From positions 1 through 13,808 of the forward strand of contig NZ_LGEG01000029.1 in NCBI RefSeq assembly GCF_001280125.1: DNA of 13,808 nt, given 5' to 3'. Below are positions 1-5,956 of this stretch, one piece after another. This DNA comes from Streptomyces sp. NRRL F-6492 (GTDB lineage Bacteria > Actinomycetota > Actinomycetes > Streptomycetales > Streptomycetaceae). The translations under genes were made by a program, and so were the position numbers. Each line of letters opens with the position of its first letter. Positions within the stretch are counted from its first letter, which is position 1. Below the pieces are notes generated by a model. It did not search any database. It saw nothing but the letters and a program-made list of their open reading frames with translations, and was not told the origin of the DNA.

Positions 1-221
1 GAGTAGAAGCCCAGCCAGGTCGGGTCGGAGTCGCCCGCCCGGGACCGCTCCAGCCACCCCTCGGCGGACTTGAGCGCGGCGCGGGCCGGGGAGGTCCGGG
101 GCGCGTGGGTCGCCGGGGCCGGGGCCGGGTCGGCGGTGGCCGCCGGGGCCAGGACCAGCGACCAGATCGCGCAGAGCAGCGCGGGGACGAGGGTCGCGAG
201 TCGCCGCGCGGACCGTTCCAC
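1..221 (-). CDS. Secreted protein of unknown function, N-terminal fragment (runs off the window)
   Basis: Only the first 73 codons are in the window. The frame opens with GTG at 221, preceded by a GGGGGAGG ribosome site about 9 nt upstream, and stays open to base 1. The product begins with a typical signal peptide: a basic start (ERSARR), a hydrophobic stretch (residues about 8-26) and an Ala-rich cleavage region ending ATA-D near residue 30. A Pro/Ala/Thr-rich linker follows (residues 31-50), then a more ordered, probably helical segment around SAEGWLERS. The protein is therefore probably exported, with its function in the missing part. I do not recognise the family. It is divergent from the acyltransferase gene starting at 432. 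Confidence 0.6.
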   Translation of the reverse strand, partial: MERSARRLATLVPALLCAIWSLVLAPAATADPAPAPATHAPRTSPARAALKSAEGWLERSRAGDSDPTWLGFY

Positions 222-249
222 CGCCCGGCACCTCCCCCTCGTCCGTGCC

Positions 250-267
250 GGCCCGTCGCGCCGGGCC
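250..267. other. Short inverted repeat in the divergent intergenic region
   Basis: GGCCCG (250-255) pairs with CGGGCC (262-267) across a 6-nt loop. It lies in the spacer between the divergent secreted-protein and acyltransferase genes. It could be a cis-regulatory site or chance in GC-rich DNA. Confidence 0.2.
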
Positions 268-320
268 GCCCGGGCTCAGCGTAGACCGGCGGGGAACGCG
301 CCCGGTCACCGGCTCCCGCC

Positions 321-352
321 CTGAGTACGGCGGAGCACGAAGGCTGAGTACG
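321..352. repeat. Direct repeat CTGAGTACG x2 upstream of the acyltransferase
   Basis: The 9-mer CTGAGTACG occurs at 321-329 and again at 344-352, starts 23 bp apart (about two helical turns). It lies 80-110 bp ahead of the preferred start of the acyltransferase. The spacing on one helix face fits a regulator-binding site, but no known operator is recognised. Confidence 0.35.
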
Positions 353-431
353 TCCGCCCATGCCGGGGCGGCCCCGGCCCGGCGACGATGACGGGGTCAG
401 CGCATCGTCCTCGGCTCCAGGGGGCCCCTCC

Positions 432-1142
432 GTGCTCAGCCGCATCGCCGCCCGCGTCGTCCCGTTCTTCGGGCGACTGACCGTCACCGCCGACCCGGGG
501 GCGTCCCTCGCGCCCGGCAGCATCCTGGTGGTGAACCACACCTCGCTCGCGGACCCGGCGCTCGTGCTGGCCGCGCTCCGCCGGCGGCTCGCGGTCGAGC
601 CCGTCCTGATGGCCACCTCGGGGCTCTGGCGGGTCCCGGTCCTCGGCCGGGCGCTCACCCGCGAGGGCCACGTGCCCGTGCACCGCGGCACGGCCCACGC
701 GGCGGCCGCCCTCGACCGGGCGGCGGTCGCGCTCGCGTCGGGGCGGCACGTGATGCTGTACGCGGAGGGTCGCATCCCGCCGCGCCGGGACTCCGCCGAG
801 AACCCGCCCGAGGCGTTCCGGACCGGGCTCGCCCGCCTCGCCCTGGCCACCGGGGCGCAGGTGGTGCCGATCGGTCAGGCGGGGGCCCGGCGGATCACCT
901 CCGGCGGGCGGGCGAAGCAGCTCGCCGGGGTGCTCACGGCGCCGGTCCGCAGGCCCGGCCTCCACGTCCACATCGGGGCGCCGCTGACGCTGCCCGCCGA
1001 CGTGGCCGAGGCGACGGCGCTCGCGCACGGGGCCGTCACCGAGGCCTGGCGGACGGCGGCCGGGGCCCTGGGCGAGCCGGCCGCCCTCGGTGCCTGCGGG
1101 AGGCCCGTCGAGGCGCCGCGGGCGCGCCGGCGCCGGGGCTGA
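432..1142 (+). CDS. plsC: PlsC-like 1-acyl-sn-glycerol-3-phosphate acyltransferase family protein
   Basis: A lysophospholipid acyltransferase of the PlsC family, expected to move an acyl chain onto lysophosphatidate or a related acceptor at the inner membrane face. The 236-aa product has the catalytic HX4D motif (NHTSLAD; H36, D41), the GHVPVHRG block near residue 80, and an acceptor-binding block YAEGRIPP (E112, G113) in place of the usual PEGTRS type. I chose GTG at 432 because AGGGGG sits 7 nt upstream and the family-like sequence begins there (LSRIAARVVPFFG). An upstream in-frame ATG at 360 would add 24 codons with no ribosome site and atypical third positions. It is convergent with the glutaminase gene, and a hairpin lies between them. 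The acceptor is uncertain; other lysolipids are possible. Confidence 0.88.
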   Translation: MLSRIAARVVPFFGRLTVTADPGASLAPGSILVVNHTSLADPALVLAALRRRLAVEPVLMATSGLWRVPVLGRALTREGHVPVHRGTAHAAAALDRAAVALASGRHVMLYAEGRIPPRRDSAENPPEAFRTGLARLALATGAQVVPIGQAGARRITSGGRAKQLAGVLTAPVRRPGLHVHIGAPLTLPADVAEATALAHGAVTEAWRTAAGALGEPAALGACGRPVEAPRARRRRG

Positions 1143-1143
1143 G

Positions 1144-1171
1144 GACCCGGGGCGCCGTCCGGTCCCGGGTC
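1144..1171. terminator. Hairpin between convergent acyltransferase and glutaminase genes
   Basis: GACCCGGG (1144-1151) pairs perfectly with CCCGGGTC (1164-1171) around a 12-nt loop. It begins just after the acyltransferase stop and reaches the glutaminase stop, so it can serve both genes. There is no U-tract, as is common for actinobacterial terminators. Confidence 0.45.
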
Positions 1172-2093
1172 AGAAGACGGACAGGCCGGTGATGGTGGTG
1201 AACCGGTCGAGGGCGGCGACGCCCGCCACCGAGTTGCCCCGGCTGTCCAGGCCGGGGCTCCAGACGCACAGGGTGCAGCGGCCCGGGACGACGGCGACGA
1301 CGGATCCGCCGACGCCGCTCTTGCCCGGGAGGCCGACGCGGTAGGCGAACTCGCCGGCCGCGTCGTAGGTGCCGCAGGTGAGCATGACCGCGTTGACCTG
1401 TTTGGCCTGGCTGCGGGTGAGCAGGCGGGTGCCGTCGGAGCGCAGGCCGTGCCGGGCGAGGAAGCCGGTGGCGAGCGCCAGGTCGGCGCAGGAGGCCTCC
1501 AGGGAGCACTGGCGGAAGTACTCGCGCAGCAGGTCGGGGACGGGGCCCGTGATGTTGCCGTAGGAGGCCATGAAGTGGGCGAGGGCCGCGTTGCGGTCGC
1601 CGTGGGCGGCTTCGGAGGCGGCCACGGCTGCGTCGAAGGCGAGGTCCGGGTTGCCGCTCTCGGCGCGCAGGAAGGCCAGCAGGCTTCCGGAGGCGTCGCC
1701 GGTGAGGCGGTGCAGGCGGTCGGTGACGACGAGGGCGCCCGCGTTGATGAACGGGTTGCGCGGGATGCCGTTCTCGTACTCCAGCTGGACGAGGGAGTTG
1801 AACGGGTCGCCGGAGGGTTCCCTGCCGACGTGGGTCCAGAGGGTGTCGCCCTCTCCGGCGAGGGCGAGCGCGAGGGTGAAGACCTTGGTGACGGACTGGG
1901 TGGAGAAGGGGCGGCGCCAGTCCCCCACCCCGTAGACGGTGCCGTCGAGTTCGGCCACGGCCATGCCGAAGTCGGCCGGGTCGCCGGCGGCGAGGGCGGG
2001 GATGTAGTCGGCGGGGGCGCCCCGGTCGGCGAGTTCCGCGATCTCCTCGGCGATGCGGTCCAGTACGGGCTGGAAGGAGGTGGTCGTGGTCAC
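1170..2093 (-). CDS. glsA: Glutaminase (beta-lactamase-fold type)
   Basis: Hydrolyses L-glutamine to glutamate and ammonia in the cytoplasm. The 307-aa length fits the bacterial GlsA family. The serine beta-lactamase-like active site is present as SVTK (S67, K70) in the context FSTQSVTKVF. Other family blocks are YIPALA (residues 30-35), the substrate-binding stretch PRNPFINAGA (111-120), and GLPGKSGVGG near the C-terminus. The start is GTG at 2093, whose last bases form the stop of the upstream hydrolase (GTGA, 4-nt overlap), so translation is probably coupled. The gene ends against the acyltransferase on the other strand. Family assignment is secure. Confidence 0.95.
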   Translation of the reverse strand: MTTTTSFQPVLDRIAEEIAELADRGAPADYIPALAAGDPADFGMAVAELDGTVYGVGDWRRPFSTQSVTKVFTLALALAGEGDTLWTHVGREPSGDPFNSLVQLEYENGIPRNPFINAGALVVTDRLHRLTGDASGSLLAFLRAESGNPDLAFDAAVAASEAAHGDRNAALAHFMASYGNITGPVPDLLREYFRQCSLEASCADLALATGFLARHGLRSDGTRLLTRSQAKQVNAVMLTCGTYDAAGEFAYRVGLPGKSGVGGSVVAVVPGRCTLCVWSPGLDSRGNSVAGVAALDRFTTITGLSVF

Positions 2094-3181
2094 GGGCGGG
2101 CCCCGGGGTCCCGGCCGGTCGCCCCTTCGGCGCCGGCGAGTCCCAGGTCTCCGCCGGTCGGCCGCGCGAAGTAGCGGGCGACGTCCTCGTCCGTGACCTC
2201 GCCGAGGGTGGCGGGGGTCCAGTGCGGGTCGCGGTCCTTGTCGACGACCTGGGCGCGGATGCCCTCGACGAGGTCGGGGGTGGTGAGGGCGGCGCAGGAG
2301 GCGCGGTACTCCAGGTCCAGGACCTCCTCCAGGGTGGCGAGGGCGCGGGAGCGGCGCAGGACGGCCAGGGTGGCCTTGAGGGCGGCCGGGGACCTGGTGA
2401 GGAGGGTGGCGGCGGTCTCCTTGGCGGCGGGGAGGCCGGTGTCGAAGAGGCGCTCGACGACCTCCTCGGCGGTCGGGGCGGCGTAGCAGGCGTCGATCCA
2501 CTCCCGCTGCCCGGCCAGGACGCCGGGCGGGGGCGTGGCGGCGTGGCGGGCGAGGGCCTCGTCGGCCGGCAGGCGCGTCAGGTCCCCGGCGAGGGCGGGG
2601 AGTTCGGCGGCGGGGACGTGCCGGTCGGCGAGGCCGGTGAGGATCGCGTCGGCGGCGCCGACGGGGCTTCCGGTGAGGGCGAGGTGGGTGCCGAGTTCGC
2701 CGGGGGCGTGTCCGAGGAGGTACGTGCCGCCGACGTCGGGGACGAAGCCGATGCCGGTCTCGGGCATGGCGATCCTGGAGCGTTCGGTGACGACGCGGTG
2801 GGAGCCGTGGGCGGAGAGGCCGACGCCGCCGCCCATGACGATGCCGTCCATGAGGGCCACGTACGGTTTGGGGTAGCGGGCGATCCGGGCGTTGAGCCGG
2901 TACTCGTCGCGCCAGAAGGCCGCCGACGCCGTCCCGCCCGTACGGGCGTCGGCGTGGATGGCGCGGATGTCGCCGCCCGCGCACAGGCCGCGTTCGCCCG
3001 CTCCTCGGATCACGACCGTCTCCACGGCCGGATCGTGCTCCCAGGCGGTCAGGGCCTCCTCGACGGCGAGCACCATGGCATGGGTGAGCGCGTTGATGGC
3101 GCGGGGCCGGTTCAGGGTGACGAATCCGGCGCGGCCCTCCGTCCGCAGGAGTACGTCGGTGGTTCCGGTCGGCACGGTCAC
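2090..3181 (-). CDS. 3-hydroxyisobutyryl-CoA hydrolase (enoyl-CoA hydratase/isomerase superfamily)
   Basis: A crotonase-fold enzyme, most like 3-hydroxyisobutyryl-CoA hydrolase of valine catabolism. With the start at 3181 it is 363 aa, close to the family length and longer than ordinary enoyl-CoA hydratases (about 260 aa). The oxyanion-hole segments GLCAGGDI (65-72) and MGGGVGL (116-122) are clear. The block MPETGIGFVPDVGG carries the glutamate and aspartate expected of the hydrolase branch (E141, D149). GTG at 3181 (GAAGGGA 4-5 nt upstream) and GTG at 3175 are both possible; an ATG at 3220 has weaker support. The stop overlaps the glutaminase start by 4 nt. Other short 3-hydroxyacyl-CoA esters are possible substrates. 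Confidence 0.88.
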   Translation of the reverse strand: MTVPTGTTDVLLRTEGRAGFVTLNRPRAINALTHAMVLAVEEALTAWEHDPAVETVVIRGAGERGLCAGGDIRAIHADARTGGTASAAFWRDEYRLNARIARYPKPYVALMDGIVMGGGVGLSAHGSHRVVTERSRIAMPETGIGFVPDVGGTYLLGHAPGELGTHLALTGSPVGAADAILTGLADRHVPAAELPALAGDLTRLPADEALARHAATPPPGVLAGQREWIDACYAAPTAEEVVERLFDTGLPAAKETAATLLTRSPAALKATLAVLRRSRALATLEEVLDLEYRASCAALTTPDLVEGIRAQVVDKDRDPHWTPATLGEVTDEDVARYFARPTGGDLGLAGAEGATGRDPGARP

Positions 3182-3255
3182 TCGGTCCCTTCGGGCGGTA
3201 CGGCTCGCTGTCCCGGCCACCGTACCGGGCCCGCCGGAGGGGGATCGGAGCGCGT

Positions 3256-3291
3256 GCGACCGCCGCCCCGGGGGGCCGGGGCGGCGGTCGC
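3256..3291 (-). terminator. Strong hairpin terminator after the GNAT gene
   Basis: A perfect 16-bp stem, 3256-3271 paired with 3276-3291, with a GGGG loop. On the minus strand it starts 5 nt after the GNAT stop codon and lies before the hydrolase start, separating the two transcription units. It is GC-only with no U-tract. Confidence 0.75.
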
Positions 3292-3296
3292 GGGCC

Positions 3297-3980
3297 TCAG
3301 GCCGGGAGCAGGTCCTGGGGGACGCGGACCTGGCGCGGGGCGGACATGCGGAGTTCGACGATGTCGCGGACGGCGGGCCATTCGTCGTCGAGGACCGAGT
3401 AGAAGGCCGTGTCGCGGACGGCGCCGTCGAGGCCGCGGGAGTGGGCGCGGCGGACGCCCTCGCAGGTCGCTCCGAGGCGTTCGATGGCGATCCTGGAGCG
3501 GGTGTTGCGGGCGTCGGCGCGCAGGGTGATGCGCCGGACCCCCCAGACCTCGAAGGCGTGCCGGAACATGAGGTACTTGGCCTCGGTGTTGATTCCGGTG
3601 CCCCGGGCGGCGCCCGCGATCCAGGTGTTGCCGATCTCGGCGGCGTCCGGGACGGCGGTCAGCGGATCGCCGTGGGGCATGCCGGGGACGGGGGGCCAGA
3701 CCAGCGGGCCCCGCCAGTAGTCGAGTTCGAGGAAGCGGGTCGAGCCGACGACCCGTTCGTCGGCCGTACTGACCACGGCGAAGGGCAGGCACCGGCCCGC
3801 CGCCTGGTCCGCGAGGGCGCGGGCGATGTAGTCGAGGGCCGATTCGAGGCCGTCGGGGACGGGGGTGAAGGCGTAGGCCGATCGGTCCGCCCCGCCGGCC
3901 CGGGCGAGGGCTTCGGCGTGCCGCATCGCCAGCGGCTCCAGGCGCACGGAGCGCCCGGTCAGGAGAACAGGTACTGGCAC
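3297..3980 (-). CDS. GNAT-family N-acetyltransferase (RimJ/RimL-like)
   Basis: A 227-aa acetyl-CoA-dependent acyltransferase of the GNAT fold. The N-terminal RSVRLEPLAMRHAEAL is typical of the RimJ/RimL group. The acetyl-CoA site lies around RGTGINTEAKYLMF, followed by WGVRRITLRADARNTRSR and the family-typical AIERLGATCEG. The target (protein N-terminus, aminoglycoside or small amine) cannot be told from sequence. The start is GTG at 3980 with GAGG about 4 nt upstream, which is close; no better in-frame start is seen. The gene stands alone, with a terminator 5 nt after its stop. Confidence 0.88.
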   Translation of the reverse strand: MPVPVLLTGRSVRLEPLAMRHAEALARAGGADRSAYAFTPVPDGLESALDYIARALADQAAGRCLPFAVVSTADERVVGSTRFLELDYWRGPLVWPPVPGMPHGDPLTAVPDAAEIGNTWIAGAARGTGINTEAKYLMFRHAFEVWGVRRITLRADARNTRSRIAIERLGATCEGVRRAHSRGLDGAVRDTAFYSVLDDEWPAVRDIVELRMSAPRQVRVPQDLLPA

Positions 3981-4082
3981 GGAACCTCGGGTCTTTCACG
4001 GGCAGGGGAGGCTCCCGTCACGGAGAGCCCGCGACGGTAGCTGGAGGGAGGTTCTCGCCGGTGCCGACCATGTCGTGAGAAC

Positions 4083-4111
4083 GACGAATGAGCAGGTGAG
4101 AGCGGTTCGTC
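4083..4111. promoter_or_regulatory. Inverted repeat in the GNAT/RNase H intergenic region
   Basis: GACGAA (4083-4088) is matched by TTCGTC (4106-4111), with 17 nt between. It lies in the 287-bp gap between the GNAT start and the RNase H stop. An operator or leader hairpin is possible, but the arms are short. Confidence 0.25.
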
Positions 4112-4131
4112 ACCGGTGCGAGGAGGACAGT

Positions 4132-4311
4132 ATGCAGCCCCGGCCGCCCGGAGAACAGAACCCCGGACGAACCCGCGTACACGGGTGGGTGAAGCCTCTC
4201 CTGCGCCCCGGACGCGCCGGTCTCAAGCAACGGACGGGGCCGCCCGCCAGTCGGACGGCCCCACCGTTCAGACGCAGGTGGGATGGCCCCAGCCGTCGGG
4301 GTTCTTGCTGA
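4132..4311 (+). CDS. Possible small basic protein, unrecognised
   Basis: A 59-codon frame starting ATG at 4132, kept because GAGGAGG lies 5 nt upstream, one of the best ribosome sites in the window. The product is Arg/Pro-rich (about 20% Arg; starts MQPRPPGEQNPGR) with no recognisable domain. Third-position GC bias is weaker than in neighbouring genes, and the last 44 bases run antisense to the end of the RNase H gene. It may be a real small protein, a leader peptide, or chance. No partner gene follows on this strand. Confidence 0.2.
   Translation: MQPRPPGEQNPGRTRVHGWVKPLLRPGRAGLKQRTGPPASRTAPPFRRRWDGPSRRGSC
4236..4262 (-). terminator. Hairpin after the RNase H gene
   Basis: GGGGCCGCCCG (4236-4246) pairs with CGGACGGCCCC (4252-4262) with a single mismatch and a 5-nt loop. 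On the minus strand it begins 5 nt after the RNase H stop, the expected terminator position. Confidence 0.55.
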
Positions 4312-4972
4312 TGGTCTCGCCCTTGTCGTAGGCCTTTCCGCAGCGGCAGCGGCCCGCGAATCTCGCCTTGAGCGTGCCGCCGGACGGGCGTGTCCGGCGG
4401 GTGGAGGAGCTGCTCCCTGACCCGGTCCCGGAGCCGGAGGGCGCGGAGGAGCGCGAGCGGGGCGCGGAGACGCGGGCGGGCGCCTCCGGCGGGGGCAGCG
4501 GGGCGCCGGAGTCGGAGCTCGCGGCCTCCTGGGTGCGGGCGGTGTGGCTGGCCGCGCGGTCGGCGGCGTCGTTGAGGGGGTCGCCGTCGACCTGGTGCGC
4601 GGGGGTGTACACGAAGGCGACGTCGCGGCCGGTGAGCAGCGCGTCGATGCGGACCACCAGGTCCTTGTTGGCGACGGGGGTGCCGGAGGCGGTCTTCCAG
4701 CCCTTGCGGCGCCAGCCGGGGAGCCAGGTCGTGACGGCCTTCATGGCGTACTGCGAGTCCATCCGGACCTCGACGGGCACGCCGGGGTCGAGGACCTCCA
4801 GGAGTCTTTCCAGGGCCGTGAGTTCGGCCACGTTGTTGGTCGCCCGGCCGAGCGGGCCCGCCTCCCAGCGGTCGACCGACCCGTCGGCCCGGCCGATGAC
4901 CCATGCCCAGGCCGCGGGGCCGGGGTTTCCCTTCGACGCGCCGTCGCACGCCGCGATGATCTTTTCCACCAT
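4268..4972 (-). CDS. rnhA: Ribonuclease HI with C-terminal low-complexity linker and Cys/His module
   Basis: Cleaves the RNA strand of RNA-DNA hybrids. The RNase H domain is residues 1-145, with catalytic acids D10 (CDGASKGNPG), E50 (NNVAELTAL), D72 (MDSQYAMK) and D138, plus H126 (PAHQVDGDPLNDAAD). Residues about 146-200 are a Ser/Pro/Thr/Gly-rich linker. The last 35 residues form a small module with C209, C211, H230 and C233 (GRCRCGKAY...WGHPTC), probably a metal-binding or nucleic-acid-binding knuckle. At 234 aa it is much longer than the roughly 155 aa of a plain RNase HI. ATG at 4972 has AGGA 8 nt upstream. It lies 64 nt after the kinase gene on the same strand, with a strong hairpin between, so it may be independent or read through. 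Confidence 0.9.
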   Translation of the reverse strand: MVEKIIAACDGASKGNPGPAAWAWVIGRADGSVDRWEAGPLGRATNNVAELTALERLLEVLDPGVPVEVRMDSQYAMKAVTTWLPGWRRKGWKTASGTPVANKDLVVRIDALLTGRDVAFVYTPAHQVDGDPLNDAADRAASHTARTQEAASSDSGAPLPPPEAPARVSAPRSRSSAPSGSGTGSGSSSSTRRTRPSGGTLKARFAGRCRCGKAYDKGETISKNPDGWGHPTCV

Positions 4973-4990
4973 CCCACGATCCTGACACGG

Positions 4991-5020
4991 CGCCGGGGGC
5001 GGTCGGTCCCGCCCCCGGCG
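4991..5020 (-). terminator. Terminator hairpin after the RNA repair operon
   Basis: A perfect 12-bp stem, CGCCGGGGGCGG (4991-5002) with CCGCCCCCGGCG (5009-5020), and a 6-nt loop. It starts 16 nt after the kinase stop and precedes the RNase H start. It suggests the ligase-kinase pair ends here, with possible read-through. Confidence 0.65.
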
Positions 5021-5036
5021 GTGCCGGGCGCACCGG

Positions 5037-5954
5037 TCAGAAGGCGCCGTAGTTGACCTGCCAGGTGGGGAGGCCCATGCGGCGCCAGAGGGCCACGACG
5101 CGGTCGCGGTCGTCGAGGGAGACGCGGACGGCGTAGCGGCGGCGGACGTGGGCGTCGAAGAGCTCCGCCTTGACGAGGTCGTCGCCCCGGCCGTCGCCGG
5201 AGGCCCGCATCCACAGTTCGTCGTACGGCACCTCGTGCCGGTCGAGCCATTCCTCGGTGAGGGCGCGGTGGTCCTCGCTGCGGCCGGAGAGCAGGACGAT
5301 CCGGTCGCGCTCGGCGTTCCGGAAGGCCCGCAGGGCGTCGCGGACGGAGATGTTGAGCGCGTCGCGGTCGCAGCGGGTGAAGTCGTACGGGCCGCGGTCG
5401 ACGCGCAGGGCGAGGGTGCCGTCGATGTCGCACATGACGGCGGTGGGGAGCGCCGGGTCGGGGACGTAGGACTCGACGGCGGGGCGGTCGTTGAGCCAGT
5501 CGGCGGTCAGGCGCCAGCCGCCCCGGGTGGCCTTGGCGTGCTTGTCGGCGAGGATGCGGATGATCTCCTCGCCGACGGGCCGCTCGCGGGCGGCGTCGCG
5601 GCGGACGCACTCGTCGACGGGCACGCCGGTGAAGTCGTGGACGGCGAAGGTGACGTCCAGGCCCGCGACGGCGGCCTTGAGCCGCTTGGGGATGTGCGGG
5701 GTGAGGTGGGTGTTGTCGACGACGACGTCGAAGCCGCCGTCGACGGCCGCGCGGACGGCGGCGTCCTGGACGGCGAGGACGGTCTGCTCCCGGGTGTGCG
5801 AGCGGCCGCGCTCGGGGTCGGGCAGGTCGAGCATGGTGCGCAGGTCGTCGAGGTTGACGCGGCGCACGCGCCCTTCGGCGTCGGCCTGGAGGGCGCGGGC
5901 GGCCGTCGTCTTCCCCGAGGCGGGAAGTCCGGTCATGACGTGGACGACGGGCAC
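5037..5954 (-). CDS. T4-type polynucleotide 5'-kinase / 3'-phosphatase
   Basis: An RNA end-healing enzyme expected to phosphorylate 5'-OH ends and remove 3' or 2',3'-cyclic phosphates, giving ends a ligase can join. The 305-aa length nearly equals T4 Pnkp (301 aa). The kinase half has P-loop GLPASGKT (9-16), NLDDLR (34-39, proposed base D36) and an Arg-rich lid (RRDAARERP, 118-126). The phosphatase half has the acylphosphatase motif DIDGT (D176, D178), SGR (223-225), K262 and DD (281-282). It ends WQVNYGAF, very like the T4 C-terminus WQVASGDF. GTG at 5954 lies 2 nt after the ligase stop, and the AGGAG overlapping the ligase end is its ribosome site, so the genes are coupled. A longer in-frame reading upstream is the shadow of the ligase gene. 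Confidence 0.92.
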   Translation of the reverse strand: MPVVHVMTGLPASGKTTAARALQADAEGRVRRVNLDDLRTMLDLPDPERGRSHTREQTVLAVQDAAVRAAVDGGFDVVVDNTHLTPHIPKRLKAAVAGLDVTFAVHDFTGVPVDECVRRDAARERPVGEEIIRILADKHAKATRGGWRLTADWLNDRPAVESYVPDPALPTAVMCDIDGTLALRVDRGPYDFTRCDRDALNISVRDALRAFRNAERDRIVLLSGRSEDHRALTEEWLDRHEVPYDELWMRASGDGRGDDLVKAELFDAHVRRRYAVRVSLDDRDRVVALWRRMGLPTWQVNYGAF

Positions 5955-5956
5955 GG

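Noticed and set aside
360..431. Upstream ATG start for the acyltransferase
   Set aside because: It has no close ribosome site and weak codon bias, while the family-like sequence begins at GTG 432 with AGGGGG upstream. Kept only as an alternative.
2222..3529. 435-codon plus-strand frame opposite the hydrolase gene
   Set aside because: Gly/Val/Arg-rich antisense of a well-supported crotonase-fold gene.
4018..4230. 70-codon minus-strand frame between the GNAT and RNase H genes
   Set aside because: No ribosome site, poor third-position bias and no recognisable domain. It also starts inside the short gap after the RNase H hairpin.
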